A DNA stretch of 61,920 bases from Cytophagales bacterium (GTDB lineage: Bacteria; Bacteroidota; Bacteroidia; Cytophagales; Thermoflexibacteraceae), in the NCBI GenBank assembly GCA_004294445.1, contig REAZ01000025.1, positions 1-61,920 of the forward strand. Direction: 5' to 3'. Every line of letters begins with the position of its first letter. Positions within the stretch are counted from its first letter, which is position 1. The notes below the pieces were generated by a model that searched no databases, was not told where the DNA came from, and saw only the letters and a list, made by a program, of their open reading frames with translations. Positions 33,495-42,569 of the stretch are shown here, in pieces. The position numbers and the translations under genes are program-made.

Positions 33495-34802
33495 TTATAC
33501 AAATATATTGAGAATCAGTACGCCCGCCAAGCCTACCACAGAAACAATAGTTTCCATGACTGTCCACGTTTTGAGGGTTTCTTTGATGGTAAGGTTAAAA
33601 TATTCTTTGAATAACCAAAATCCTGCATCGTTTAGATGTGAACACATCAGGCTGCCCGCCCCGATAGAAAGCACAATTAACTCAGGTCTGATGGCTGTTT
33701 GCTGTTGGATAAGCGGAGCAAGAATCCCTACCGTAGTAAGCCCTGCTACCGTAGCCGAGCCTACAGCTATGCGGATAGTCCCTGCAATAGCCCAACCTAA
33801 GATGAGGGGTGAAACGGCGGCGTACTGTAGCTGCTCGCCAATGTACTTACTGATATTGCTATCGTTGAGGACTTGTTTTAAAGCACCCGCACCTGCTACA
33901 ATGAGTAAAATTGTTGAAGTGGCTTTGAAGGCTTCTTCTAATTTTTTCATCACTGTTTTCATGTCGTTGCCCTGCCGCAAGCCGAGCAGGTAAATAGCAA
34001 GCAAAACAGAAAGCAGCATACCAATATAGGGTGCGCCAAGCAGTTGCAAAATAGGCGACTGAATATCAAATTTTTCAACTATAGCCGTAAAGACAAAAAG
34101 CAAAAGAGGCAACAAAGTAGTGAGCAGGCTAATGCCTAAATTAGGCAATTTGTCTTCGCTAATGATGTTCGTTTGGAAAAGAGAATCACCTTCTCTGTAG
34201 GCATATTTTTTCAGGGTTTTTCCAAAAATAGGTCCTGCAATAATGATGGCGGGAATCGCTATGATGATGCCATAAATGAGCGTAAGCCCCATGTCAGCAC
34301 CGAGTTGCGAAGAGATAGCTACGGGAGAAGGGTGCGGCGGCAAATAGCCATGCGCTACTGACAAAGCCGAACACATCGGGATAGCAATGTAGAGAATTGG
34401 CAGTTTGGTAGAGGAAGCTACGGCAAAAATAAGCGGAACAACAATGATAAAACCTGCGTTATAAAATAACGGAATCCCGATAATAAAGCCCGCTAATGCC
34501 ATGCCCCACTGCACATAGCGAACACCAAAAATGGTAATAATAAATTGGGTAATTCGCTGTGCCGCACCGCTATCGGCTACCAATTTGCCAAGCATAGCTC
34601 CAAAGCCAATAATGAGGATTAAGTCCCCCAGCGTATTGCCTATGCCTGTTTGGATAGATTTGCCAATAGTGGCAACGGGCATACCTGTAAGCAAGCCTAA
34701 GCCAAGTGCAACCAAAATAAAGGAAATAAAGGTGTCTAATTTGAAGTAGGTAATGAGCAAAATGAGCGCTAAAATTCCCAGAAGTGCATAGAGAATAGGC
34801 AT
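33495..34802 (-). CDS. GntP-family gluconate/organic acid permease
   Basis: A 435-residue membrane protein with about twelve to fourteen hydrophobic segments. GntP family hallmarks: FGAMLGKLVADSGAAQRIT near residue 67, HGYLPPHPSPVAISSQLGADMG about residues 150-170 and GAGSLMCSHLNDAGFWLFKEYFNLT near the C-terminus. It imports gluconate or a related hydroxy acid by proton symport. No gluconate kinase gene is adjacent, so the substrate is open. Confidence 0.88.
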   Translation of the reverse strand: MPILYALLGILALILLITYFKLDTFISFILVALGLGLLTGMPVATIGKSIQTGIGNTLGDLILIIGFGAMLGKLVADSGAAQRITQFIITIFGVRYVQWGMALAGFIIGIPLFYNAGFIIVVPLIFAVASSTKLPILYIAIPMCSALSVAHGYLPPHPSPVAISSQLGADMGLTLIYGIIIAIPAIIIAGPIFGKTLKKYAYREGDSLFQTNIISEDKLPNLGISLLTTLLPLLLFVFTAIVEKFDIQSPILQLLGAPYIGMLLSVLLAIYLLGLRQGNDMKTVMKKLEEAFKATSTILLIVAGAGALKQVLNDSNISKYIGEQLQYAAVSPLILGWAIAGTIRIAVGSATVAGLTTVGILAPLIQQQTAIRPELIVLSIGAGSLMCSHLNDAGFWLFKEYFNLTIKETLKTWTVMETIVSVVGLAGVLILNIFV

Positions 34803-34869
34803 ATCGTTAGTTGTCTAAATTGTGAAGAAATCTATAAAATAATAAGCTAATAACGACAAAAAAGAATTA

Positions 34870-34915
34870 AAAAAACCAATAAATTCATAAGTTTATATGA
34901 ATTTATTGGTTTTTT
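34870..34915 (-). terminator. Terminator of the TPR gene 34934-35674
   Basis: A 20-base stem (AAAAAACCAATAAATTCATA at 34870-34889 with its complement 34896-34915) with a T run on the minus strand. Confidence 0.88.
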
Positions 34916-34933
34916 CGTTATTTTAAAAAGCTA

Positions 34934-35674
34934 TTACTTTTTTCCGAGTATTTGCTCTAATTTAGCCAATTTTTTCTGGGCATTTGCCTTCTCTGAGGAC
35001 TCCTCAAATTCGTCAATAATACGCTTGTAAGTATCTGCTGCACCACTTAAATCTTTGTTAAGTTCTTGAGCCAAAGCCAATTTAGCCATATATGCAGGCG
35101 TAAAAAACTCATTCGCATTGTAGTCTGAGGCTTTTTTGTAGAAAGAAATAGCATTTCCTAAGTCATTTTTTTCCATGTAAGCATCACCTATAAGGCTATA
35201 GACTCTTGCTTGCAAAAGTAAGTCATTAGGGCTAAAACTTTCTAATTTTTCAATCGCTTCGTCGAACTTTCCCTCTTTTAGTTTGGCAACACCAATGTAA
35301 AATTTAGCTAAATCTCCACCTTTTGAACCACCAAACTCATCGGCAATTGCCTCTAAGCCAATAGTAGTATTGCTATTATCTCCTGCCAAGGCTTTCTTTA
35401 CAGAGTCTTTTTCGAAGTAAAACTGTGCAGGGAAGAGTTCTTTTTGTGCTTTTGCATTTTTCGACTCACTATTCCACTGAAAGAATAATACCCCTGCTAT
35501 CACTACTAAAAGACCTATTCCAGCACCCATCACTAATTTTTGGTTGCTTTTTGCGAATTCCTCTGTCTTGCTTAAACCCTGCTGCAATGCCTCCGCACTC
35601 TCAAATATCTGCATACCCGCATCATCTTTGGAAGTAACGTTTTTTGTTGTATCTGTTTTTAAATTCTTAGCCAT
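34934..35674 (-). CDS. Membrane-anchored TPR protein (YfgM-like)
   Basis: A 246-residue protein. One membrane segment (LVMGAGIGLLVVIAGVLFF, residues about 47-65) follows a cytoplasmic tail. The periplasmic part has TPR units (GDLAKFYIGVAKLKEGKFDEAIEKL, LLQARVYSLIGDAYMEKNDLGNAISFYKKA, then AKLALAQELNKDLSGAADTY). The layout is that of YfgM-like proteins, linked to the SecYEG/PpiD complex. It ends with a strong terminator and is a single gene. Confidence 0.75.
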   Translation of the reverse strand: MAKNLKTDTTKNVTSKDDAGMQIFESAEALQQGLSKTEEFAKSNQKLVMGAGIGLLVVIAGVLFFQWNSESKNAKAQKELFPAQFYFEKDSVKKALAGDNSNTTIGLEAIADEFGGSKGGDLAKFYIGVAKLKEGKFDEAIEKLESFSPNDLLLQARVYSLIGDAYMEKNDLGNAISFYKKASDYNANEFFTPAYMAKLALAQELNKDLSGAADTYKRIIDEFEESSEKANAQKKLAKLEQILGKK

Positions 35675-35801
35675 TTTTTTTTGCTTCTAAATTTTGAGTC
35701 GCAAAATTAGCAAATCTTTTGCAATAACAAGATTTTTCACTCAAAAAAATGTTAAAAAGAAACTTTTAATCTACCAGTCCCGTCTTAGCACTTTTCTTTA
35801 T

Positions 35802-35833
35802 TTTGCATACTTTATTTGATTTTTTTATATTTG
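35802..35833 (+). promoter_or_regulatory. Promoter that decides the start of the downstream lipoprotein gene
   Basis: TTTG at 35802-35805 and TATATTTG at 35826-35833 with 20 bases between form a textbook Bacteroidetes promoter. Transcription would begin near 35840, so translation must start later, at 35854 or 35857. Confidence 0.7.
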
Positions 35834-35853
35834 TAGAAATGAAACATACAATA

Positions 35854-36537
35854 ATGATGAAAAAGCTGTACACTATTTATTTTATCGTTCTTTCAGTGAT
35901 TATTTTTGCTTGTAATAATGGCAAAGAAGGGGAGAAAAGCACTATTGCTTTTACCTCATACAAAATTTTTAACGAGAAGTTTCCACCCTTATCTTTGCCA
36001 TATCAGATGAGTACGGACAATAAAAATTATGGTGCATTTTCCGCTTTACTTTCTGAAAATCACCATGTTGATTCTTCTTTTCGCCACGTTTTTGTATTGG
36101 ATAGCACTACCATCGAAAAAGGCATAGATTCTACGCATATACAGTCTGAAATTAATTGCTGTAGGTTTTATCATGTTGGGAAACTTTATGAAACAGATTT
36201 GTTTTCAGTAGTTTTGTATGCAAGAAATAATTTGCCACCTCATGACGATATTTATATTTTCTTGGCTACTGTGGACAAGGAAGGGAAAAAAATAGATGAA
36301 ATTTTGTTCCATAAGCCTGAAAGTACGTTGCCGCCTACAGAGCTAAACCGTACCTCGTCTGTGAGGGAGGATAGCACAATCCATATCAGCAAACTTACGA
36401 GCGATTACCAATTTGTAGGGGGGAAAGATGAAGCTAACCTGCATAAAAAAACTTTGCATGAAAAAACATATAAGATGAGCAAAAGTGGCAAAATTGAACT
36501 TTTAAGCGAAGAAAACAAAGAAATTCCTTTAAACTAA
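35854..36537 (+). CDS. Uncharacterised lipoprotein
   Basis: I start at the ATG pair at 35854/35857 (MMKKLYTIYF), since the promoter lies further upstream. The 227-residue product has a signal and lipobox (VIIFACNNG, Cys about 20). The rest is beta-rich and polar (FRHVFVLDSTTIEKGID, then HDDIYIFLATVDKEGKKIDE) with two adjacent Cys (INCCRFYH). I recognise no family. It converges with the potassium-channel gene, leaving seven bases. No function is assigned. Confidence 0.75.
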   Translation: MMKKLYTIYFIVLSVIIFACNNGKEGEKSTIAFTSYKIFNEKFPPLSLPYQMSTDNKNYGAFSALLSENHHVDSSFRHVFVLDSTTIEKGIDSTHIQSEINCCRFYHVGKLYETDLFSVVLYARNNLPPHDDIYIFLATVDKEGKKIDEILFHKPESTLPPTELNRTSSVREDSTIHISKLTSDYQFVGGKDEANLHKKTLHEKTYKMSKSGKIELLSEENKEIPLN

Positions 36538-36544
36538 TTTTTTT

Positions 36545-37579
36545 TTAATACTTCGAAAAATAAGACACGAAAGTTATAATTTCGTTTTTCGTGCCTAATA
36601 CGATAATTACACCGCCTTCCTCAAGCACTGTTTCGGGGGTGGGGTTAAACATAAAGCCGTCCATGTCTTTATAGGCAATGATATTTACGCCTGTAATTTC
36701 TCGCACGCTCAGTTCTTGTATTGTTTTTTCTTTGTATTCTTCTTTCATTTCAGAGATGCGTAATTCTTCTAATCGCAGTTCTGTATGCCCTATGCCGTTG
36801 AGCATACTTAAAAATTCAACTACGTCTGGCTTCGTTACCAAGTTTGCCATGTGCGTCCCTCCCATGATTTCGGGAACTACTACGTGATGCGCCCCTGCGC
36901 GCATGAGTTTTGGCACTGAACTTTCCCTCACTGCTTTTGCTATGATTTTTATATTAGGGTTTAGCTCTCTGGCTGTGAGTGTAACAAACACATTGTCAGC
37001 GTCTTCACCAAGTGTAGAGATAATTGTTCTTGCTCTTTTTACACCCGCATCGATGAGTACATCATCAGAAGTTCCATCTCCCTCTAAGATATAGATATTT
37101 TTTCTGTGTTCGTACAGACTGATAGCCTCTTGCAATTTTTCCGTGCTTTTCTCAATAATGGCAAACTGCATATCGCTCCTATAAAGCTCTTCGCAGGCTT
37201 TTGCTCCGTTTCTGCCATACCCACAAACGATGGTATGGTCTTTCATTTTGTTGGCAACTCTATTGCTCATATAATTTTTAAAAACTTCTTGTAAACCTCC
37301 CTCAAAGATATAAGATGTGGCTACAGAAATGAAGTAACCAAAGATAAATAAATTGAAAATAACATAAAATGAAACAAATAGCCTTCCGTCAGGGCTTAGT
37401 TTATGCACCTCGTTCATGCCCGTAGTGGAAATAATCATGGTTGTCATAAAGAAAGCATCCCTTACATTGTAGTTTTCAGTATATTGGAAACCCTCTACAC
37501 CAATAAATATACTGATGACAAAAAGAGCAGAAGCTATAAGAAGCTGCTTTAGTTTCTTAAATATTTTATGTGTATTCAT
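36545..37579 (-). CDS. Two-helix ion channel with TrkA-N/TrkA-C (RCK) domains
   Basis: A 344-residue membrane protein: two membrane helices (residues 12-32 and 66-90), a pore loop between them, an RCK domain with the Rossmann motif VCGYGRNGAKACEEL (residues 118-132) and a TrkA-C domain (about 255-344). It looks like a MthK-type potassium channel gated by ligand binding to the RCK ring. The selectivity filter is odd: STTGMNEVHKLS, residues 51-62, has GMN where TVGYG is expected. Such divergence may alter selectivity. ATG start; single gene, divergent from ligA by about 45 bases. Confidence 0.85.
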   Translation of the reverse strand: MNTHKIFKKLKQLLIASALFVISIFIGVEGFQYTENYNVRDAFFMTTMIISTTGMNEVHKLSPDGRLFVSFYVIFNLFIFGYFISVATSYIFEGGLQEVFKNYMSNRVANKMKDHTIVCGYGRNGAKACEELYRSDMQFAIIEKSTEKLQEAISLYEHRKNIYILEGDGTSDDVLIDAGVKRARTIISTLGEDADNVFVTLTARELNPNIKIIAKAVRESSVPKLMRAGAHHVVVPEIMGGTHMANLVTKPDVVEFLSMLNGIGHTELRLEELRISEMKEEYKEKTIQELSVREITGVNIIAYKDMDGFMFNPTPETVLEEGGVIIVLGTKNEIITFVSYFSKY

Positions 37580-37623
37580 AGATACTATCTTTCAAGTTCG
37601 TAGGGTAATTTTCTCTGTTTTTT

Positions 37624-39663
37624 TCACTGAATCATCTCTAAAAACTGGCTTTCCGAAATTACTTGTACACCCAATTTTTGTGCCTTTTCTAACTTGCTGC
37701 TGCCTGCATTTTCGCCAGCTACCAGATAGTTTAGCTTTCCCGAAACGCCCGAAAGCACTTTGCCGCCATGTGCCTCAATCACATCTTTGAACGCATCACG
37801 CTCAAAATTGGCAAAAACGCCCGAAACAAGGAATGTCCTTCCTATTAATTTATTACTAAGTTGGGGTTTTTCCTCGTCTTGGGCAGTAAATTGAAGTCCT
37901 GCACTTTTTAGTGATTCTATCAGGGAAAGGTTATCGGTATCTTTGAAATATTCAATAAGACTCTGAGCAATTTTTTCGCCAATTTCGGGGGCAGTCGTTA
38001 ATTCCTCGATAGTTGCTTGCTGCAAGTTAGCAATATTTTTGAAGAAATTGGCTAATTTTTCTGCTACAGTTTCCCCTACAAAACGGATGCCTAATCCAAA
38101 AAGTACATTTTTGAAAGGTTTTTGCTTCGAGTTTTCTATCCCCGCCAAAATATTATTTGCCGAAGTTTCCTTAAAACCTTCAAACTTCAAAATATCTTCT
38201 TTCGTAATTTTATACAAATCTGCTACATTGCCAATGATGCCCTGTTTGAAAAAAATCTCAATCGTTTTTTCGCCCAAGCTGTCTATGTCCATCGCTTTGC
38301 GGCTAATGAAATGCTCTATTTTTCCTTTGATTTGGGGTGGGCAGCCCTTTTCATTAGGGCAGAGATAGGCAACTTCGCCTTCCTTGCGGATGAGCAAAGT
38401 ATTACATTCGGGGCAATTTGTTACAAACTGAATCGGCAAAGCCCCCTGCTGCCTTTTCGCCAAGTCCACGCTCATCACTTGCGGTATAATTTCCCCTGCT
38501 TTCTGCACGAAAACGGTATCGCCTGCGTGCAAGTCTAAGCGGCTTATCTCATTGGCATTGTGCAAAGTAGCTCGCTTTACCGTAGTCCCTGCCAATTTCA
38601 CAGCTTTTAAGTTAGCCACAGGGGTAACTGCTCCCGTTCTGCCTACCTGAAAAGTAACTGATTCCAAGATAGTTGCGGCATTTTCTGCCTTGTATTTGTA
38701 GGCAATAGCCCAGCGTGGGCTTTTGGCGGTAAAGCCTAATAGTTCTCTTTGGGCATAGCTGTTTATTTTTACCACGATGCCATCAGTATCCATTGGCAAG
38801 TCGTAGCGTTTTGTTTCCCACCGATTAATAAAACCAATGACTTCGTCGATGTTTTTGCACTTTTCATAGTCGGCGGAGATATGAAAGTTTGCCTTTTTGA
38901 GGGCTGTCAAAGACTCCTCGTGCGATGCAAAGACTTGGTTATCTGAAAGAAAGTCGTAGCTATAAAGCATCAGATTTCGCTTGGCAACTACGGCAGAATC
39001 TTGCATTTTAACTGTTCCCGAAGTAGCATTTCTTGGGTTTGCCAAAAAAGTCAATAATTTTTTCCCTTCTTTTGCCCTCTGCTCGTTTTCTTTGGCTATT
39101 TCATCATTTATCTTGTCAAAGCTATCATGCGGCATTATTACCTCGCCTCGCACCTCAAAACTTGTCGGAAGTGCCTCATAATGAATACGTAGCGGTACTG
39201 TATGAATCGTTTTGATATTAGTAGTAACGTCATCTCCCTGCTCGCCGTCTCCGCGTGTTACTGCGGTGCTAAGTACCTGATTTTCATAATGCAAGCTCAT
39301 GGCTACCCCATCGAACTTGAGTTCGCAAATGTACTCATACTCCTCATTCCCTAAGGCTTTTTTTATCCTTTCATCAAAATCTCTCAAATCTTGCTCATTA
39401 TACGTATTGGAGAGCGAAAGCATAGGTCGCTTATGGGTAACTGTAGCGAAGTTTTTGGTAATGCCACCGCCTACTCTATTGGTTGGCGAGTCGGGCTGGG
39501 CAAATTGGGGGAACTGTTTTTCTAACTCTATAAGTCTATTCAAGAGCATATCAAACTCATAATCAGTAATTTCTGAAGTGTGTGATTGATAGTATTTTTC
39601 GTTATAATAATTTATTTTTTCAGAGAGTTCAGCGATTTCTGCTTGTGCTGTAGTCATAGTCAT
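37624..39663 (-). CDS. ligA: NAD-dependent DNA ligase
   Basis: A 680-residue essential enzyme that seals nicks between Okazaki fragments using NAD. In order: N-terminal Ia domain (SEKINYYNEKYYQSHTSEITDYEFD), adenylation motif ELKFDGVAMS with the reactive Lys, RGDGEQGDDVT, VNSYAQRELLGFTAKSPRWAIAYK, OB fold, four-Cys zinc finger (CPECN, LCPNEKGC), HhH region (GLGIRFVGETVAEKL), and a BRCT domain (residues about 605-680). I start at the ATG at 39663 (MTMTTAQAEIAE); an ATG at 39657 is equally good; an upstream TTG frame lacks support. Confidence 0.95.
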   Translation of the reverse strand: MTMTTAQAEIAELSEKINYYNEKYYQSHTSEITDYEFDMLLNRLIELEKQFPQFAQPDSPTNRVGGGITKNFATVTHKRPMLSLSNTYNEQDLRDFDERIKKALGNEEYEYICELKFDGVAMSLHYENQVLSTAVTRGDGEQGDDVTTNIKTIHTVPLRIHYEALPTSFEVRGEVIMPHDSFDKINDEIAKENEQRAKEGKKLLTFLANPRNATSGTVKMQDSAVVAKRNLMLYSYDFLSDNQVFASHEESLTALKKANFHISADYEKCKNIDEVIGFINRWETKRYDLPMDTDGIVVKINSYAQRELLGFTAKSPRWAIAYKYKAENAATILESVTFQVGRTGAVTPVANLKAVKLAGTTVKRATLHNANEISRLDLHAGDTVFVQKAGEIIPQVMSVDLAKRQQGALPIQFVTNCPECNTLLIRKEGEVAYLCPNEKGCPPQIKGKIEHFISRKAMDIDSLGEKTIEIFFKQGIIGNVADLYKITKEDILKFEGFKETSANNILAGIENSKQKPFKNVLFGLGIRFVGETVAEKLANFFKNIANLQQATIEELTTAPEIGEKIAQSLIEYFKDTDNLSLIESLKSAGLQFTAQDEEKPQLSNKLIGRTFLVSGVFANFERDAFKDVIEAHGGKVLSGVSGKLNYLVAGENAGSSKLEKAQKLGVQVISESQFLEMIQ

Positions 39664-39999
39664 ACAAAGTTCATTGTTGGGACAGCAAGCTGCCAACGGT
39701 TAAGATTAAAATATATAAGTTTTGTAAGAAATTTCAGTTGCAATTTACTGTTTTATTGGCAGGTTAGTAACATTTGAACAGTATATTAAAAAAAAATTAC
39801 TATTTCTTTGGCTTCAAGCGGGGTAAGCTAACGACTTTTAATATTAAAAAATTATAACACTTTTCAAGTTAAATTAGGATGTTTTTTAGCAAAACTACAA
39901 CTTTTTCGCCATTGACACGCATTGTTTTCAGCCGTATTTTTGTCCCCAAGTAATTGCACTACCTATTTACCAAAGTGTAAATAACCAAATTTTTAAAAT

Positions 40000-40062
40000 T
40001 ATGAAACACATTATAGAACTAAGTAGCATATTACAACCCTACTTCAGCGATGGCAAGTATTA
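40000..40062 (+). CDS. Possible small peptide gene or pseudogene fragment
   Basis: Twenty codons starting MKHIIELSSILQPYFSDGKY end in TAA. The reading frame beyond the stop stays open for 23 more codons up to the foot of the hairpin at 40100. It could be a small gene, or the front of an interrupted one. Evidence is weak: no good promoter box, no family. Confidence 0.2.
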
Positions 40063-40099
40063 AATTGGGAATGAAGCTATAATCGAAACTAATTACTCC

Positions 40100-40130
40100 G
40101 TTGCAGGTGTTCGAGAAGCGCACCTGCAAC
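40100..40130 (+). terminator. Hairpin before the 40179 lipoprotein gene
   Basis: GTTGCAGGTG at 40100-40109 pairs perfectly with CACCTGCAAC at 40121-40130. A T-rich stretch follows after 15 bases, so termination efficiency is uncertain. A degenerate relative (GCAGGTGTTAGCGAAG) lies at 46707-46725. Confidence 0.5.
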
Positions 40131-40178
40131 ACTTTTGAAGGTAAATTTTATTTTTTTACTAAAAACAGTCAAAATTCC

Positions 40179-40718
40179 ATGAAAAAACTCATTTTATATC
40201 TCTCCTTGTTTGCATTTGCTTCTTGCGAGGATGGTTTCTGGTATCCCGAAGACTTGCTTAGTCGCATAGACGGAGACTGGAAAATAGAGAGCATACGCAC
40301 TACCAATGCCCAAAAAGACACACTTGTCAAGTTTGAAAGAAGTTTTCTGCACTTCGAGAAATGTGCTAAAGAATACCACTTAGGAGGCACTAAAAGAATA
40401 GATGAAAGTGGACTTCGTGGCTGTAGAGACTATCAAACCTTTGACTCGGGGCTAAAAATTACTATTGGCTTTGGTATAACGCAAGTATATGGTAATTATT
40501 CAACAAAAGCACTTGGTCAGTTTTCTATGCAGTACGACCCTAAGGCAACTGCTCCAGAGGCTGCGTCTAATTTTAAAAGGTTGAATGTATTTGGGATAAA
40601 CCCTGCACCCGCTGAGATTATTCGTTTGGATAGTGAGAAGTTCATCACTCGGTCTTACAGCACTCGTGATGGAAAAGTAATAGAAACAGTAGAAATGGAG
40701 GCTACAAGAATGAGGTAG
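40179..40718 (+). CDS. Uncharacterised lipoprotein
   Basis: I start at the ATG at 40179 (MKKLILYLSLF), which gives a signal peptide and lipobox (FAFASCEDG, Cys16); the longer frame starts at a TTG. The 179-residue mature region has the pattern LLSRIDGDWKIESI then an all-beta body, similar in layout to lipocalin-like or DUF-type lipoproteins of Bacteroidetes. No catalytic residues seen. Two intact Cys in the core (FEKCAKEYHLG, LRGCRDYQ). A hairpin at 40801-40845 ends the gene. Confidence 0.7.
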   Translation: MKKLILYLSLFAFASCEDGFWYPEDLLSRIDGDWKIESIRTTNAQKDTLVKFERSFLHFEKCAKEYHLGGTKRIDESGLRGCRDYQTFDSGLKITIGFGITQVYGNYSTKALGQFSMQYDPKATAPEAASNFKRLNVFGINPAPAEIIRLDSEKFITRSYSTRDGKVIETVEMEATRMR

Positions 40719-40800
40719 CTTTTTTAAAGAGAAGTAGCAACATGTTTTTTGTTGATACTCCTCTTTTTTCCTACTCGACTAAGGCTATTATGACACATCA

Positions 40801-40845
40801 AAAACGCTGTTAGTGGTCTTCAGACCCTAACAGTCGTTTTTTTTT
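40801..40845 (+). repeat. Left copy of a 43-base terminator direct repeat flanking the defence island
   Basis: AAAACGCTGTTAGTGGTC.. through a T run, 43 bases identical to 46752-46794. It folds as CTGTTAG (T bulge) GGTC, TTCA loop, GACC CTAACAG, then nine T. It ends the lipoprotein gene on the plus strand. Confidence 0.9.
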
Positions 40846-40993
40846 AACACGCCGCAAAGCAAAGAATTTCTATTGCTGTACCTTCTATGGCAGACTCTCA
40901 GGCTTGCGAGCGGCTATCTCTTTCCAATTTATTCAGGAAACAAGAAGGGTTTTGAAGGAGATAGGGTAATGTCCAATCTAATCTAATTTTTAA

Positions 40994-41001
40994 TATATTT
41001 G
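40994..41001 (+). promoter_or_regulatory. -7 box TATATTTG upstream of hsdM
   Basis: TATATTTG fits TAnnTTTG; the start codon is 143 bases downstream. Long leader. No clear -33 box. Confidence 0.4.
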
Positions 41002-41144
41002 CAGGAATAGAAATACATATCTAATTTTAGTAGTATATTTAAAATTGATTTTTATTTTTGTAAATATTTTTTTATTTTTTATTTAAAACTCCCCTATAAA
41101 AACTATTAAATTATTGTAAATCAAATAGTTTCAAAAGGATAAAA

Positions 41145-42569
41145 ATGGATATTACCGCAAAACTTTGGTCTTATTGCCACATACTTCGCCACGATGGAGT
41201 TGATTCTGCTGATTATGTAGAACAACTTACCTATTTGCTGTTTCTAAAAATGGCAGATGAGAGTGATATTAGTATTCCTGAAAATTGTCGTTGGCAGGAA
41301 ATGATTAAATTGAGTGGCGAAGAATTAAAGTTGTTTTATGAAAATGCTTTGCAAACTCTGAAAAACGAAAATAATATTTTAGGCTTAATTTTTCAAGAGC
41401 CCATATCGAGAATACAAAATCCTGCAAGTCTGAAAAAAATTATTGTTGGTATAGAAAGTATTAATTGGACTGAATTAGATAAAGATGTGCAAGGTGAGGC
41501 TTTTGAAGGGCTTTTGGAAAAGACAGCGAATGAGGGGAAAAAAGGTGCAGGACAGTTTTTTACGCCTCGACCTTTGATACAAGCCATTGTAAACGTAATG
41601 AAACCTAATCCTTTGGAAAACAAGGACTTAGACAAAAATGGTTTCAAAATTGGGGACGTAGCAATGGGAACAGGTGGATTTTTGACGGTTGCGGTGGCTT
41701 GGCAGAAAGAGTTTTTGAAAGCTAAAAAATTGACCGAAAAACAAGCAAATTATATTCGTAATAATGCTTTTTATGGGCAGGAATTAGTGGTTAGACCTTA
41801 TCGTTTGGCTTTAATGAACTTGTTTTTGCGTGGGGTTGATGCTACAAAAACCTTAAAAATTGGCGACTCTATTTATACGGAAATTGTAGCAAAAGAAAGT
41901 TTGGATTGTGTGCTTACAAATCCACCTTTTGGTAGCAGAGGCACGTTAGGCTCGCCAAAAGAACGTAAATTTGAGGTGGAAACAAGCAATATTCAAATCA
42001 ATTTTATTCAGCATATTTACGAAATGCTAAAAGATAAAGGTCGTGCGGCTATTGTATTGCCTGATAGTTGTTTGACTGATGCCAAAGCAAAAGAAGTGTG
42101 GCAAATTTTAATTGAAAACAAAAATTGTAATTTGCATACGATTTTACGCTTGCCTCGTGGCACTTTTACCCCTTATGCCAATGGTGTAAAGGCTTGTGTC
42201 GTGTTTTTGCAAAAGGGTGAGCCTACGGAAAATGTGTGGGTGTATGATGCAAGGGCAAATGTACCAAGTATTACAAAAAAATCACGACCTTTAAATTATG
42301 ATTTACATTTCGAAGATTTTGTAAATTGCTATGGAGAAAATCCAAATGGCACAAGTAAACGAAAAGAAACAGACAACTTTAAACGGTTTTCTTCACAAGA
42401 ATTAAGAGAAAATCATTATGAGTTAGATTTTAAATGGCTTGAAGATGATATTTTATTAGACGAAGCCGAACTTTCTAAACCTTATGTTTACGCTGAAAAA
42501 GTCGTTAGCGAATTAGAGGACATTAAAAATCATTTTGAGGCAATTATGGATTTATTACAAACAAAATAA
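41145..42569 (+). CDS. hsdM: Type I restriction-modification methyltransferase subunit
   Basis: A 474-residue N6-adenine methyltransferase subunit. The N-terminal HsdM domain (LWSYCHILRHDGVDSADYVEQLTYLLFLKMADE) is followed by EGLLEKTANEGKKGAGQFFTPRPLIQAIV, SAM motif VAMGTGGFLTVAV and the catalytic motif TNPPFG with Asn259. All motifs are intact, so methylation is expected when joined to HsdS. It is the first gene of a four-gene operon; hsdS begins at the last base of its stop (TAATG). Codon use is more AT-rich than in flanking genes, consistent with acquisition. Confidence 0.93.
   Translation: MDITAKLWSYCHILRHDGVDSADYVEQLTYLLFLKMADESDISIPENCRWQEMIKLSGEELKLFYENALQTLKNENNILGLIFQEPISRIQNPASLKKIIVGIESINWTELDKDVQGEAFEGLLEKTANEGKKGAGQFFTPRPLIQAIVNVMKPNPLENKDLDKNGFKIGDVAMGTGGFLTVAVAWQKEFLKAKKLTEKQANYIRNNAFYGQELVVRPYRLALMNLFLRGVDATKTLKIGDSIYTEIVAKESLDCVLTNPPFGSRGTLGSPKERKFEVETSNIQINFIQHIYEMLKDKGRAAIVLPDSCLTDAKAKEVWQILIENKNCNLHTILRLPRGTFTPYANGVKACVVFLQKGEPTENVWVYDARANVPSITKKSRPLNYDLHFEDFVNCYGENPNGTSKRKETDNFKRFSSQELRENHYELDFKWLEDDILLDEAELSKPYVYAEKVVSELEDIKNHFEAIMDLLQTK

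Larger units (their letters stand above)
39664..40178. other. About 515-base spacer with no strong gene
   Basis: AT-rich. It holds a 20-codon frame (40000-40062), a perfect hairpin at 40100-40130 and otherwise nothing I can assign. The first 120 bases of the interval, next to the ligA start, may hold the ligA promoter. Confidence 0.5.
40719..41144. other. Spacer before hsdM with terminator repeat and promoter
   Basis: After the lipoprotein comes the 43-base hairpin copy (40801-40843), then about 140 bases of average composition without a reading frame, then AT-rich DNA with a -7 box. No gene seen. Confidence 0.6.
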
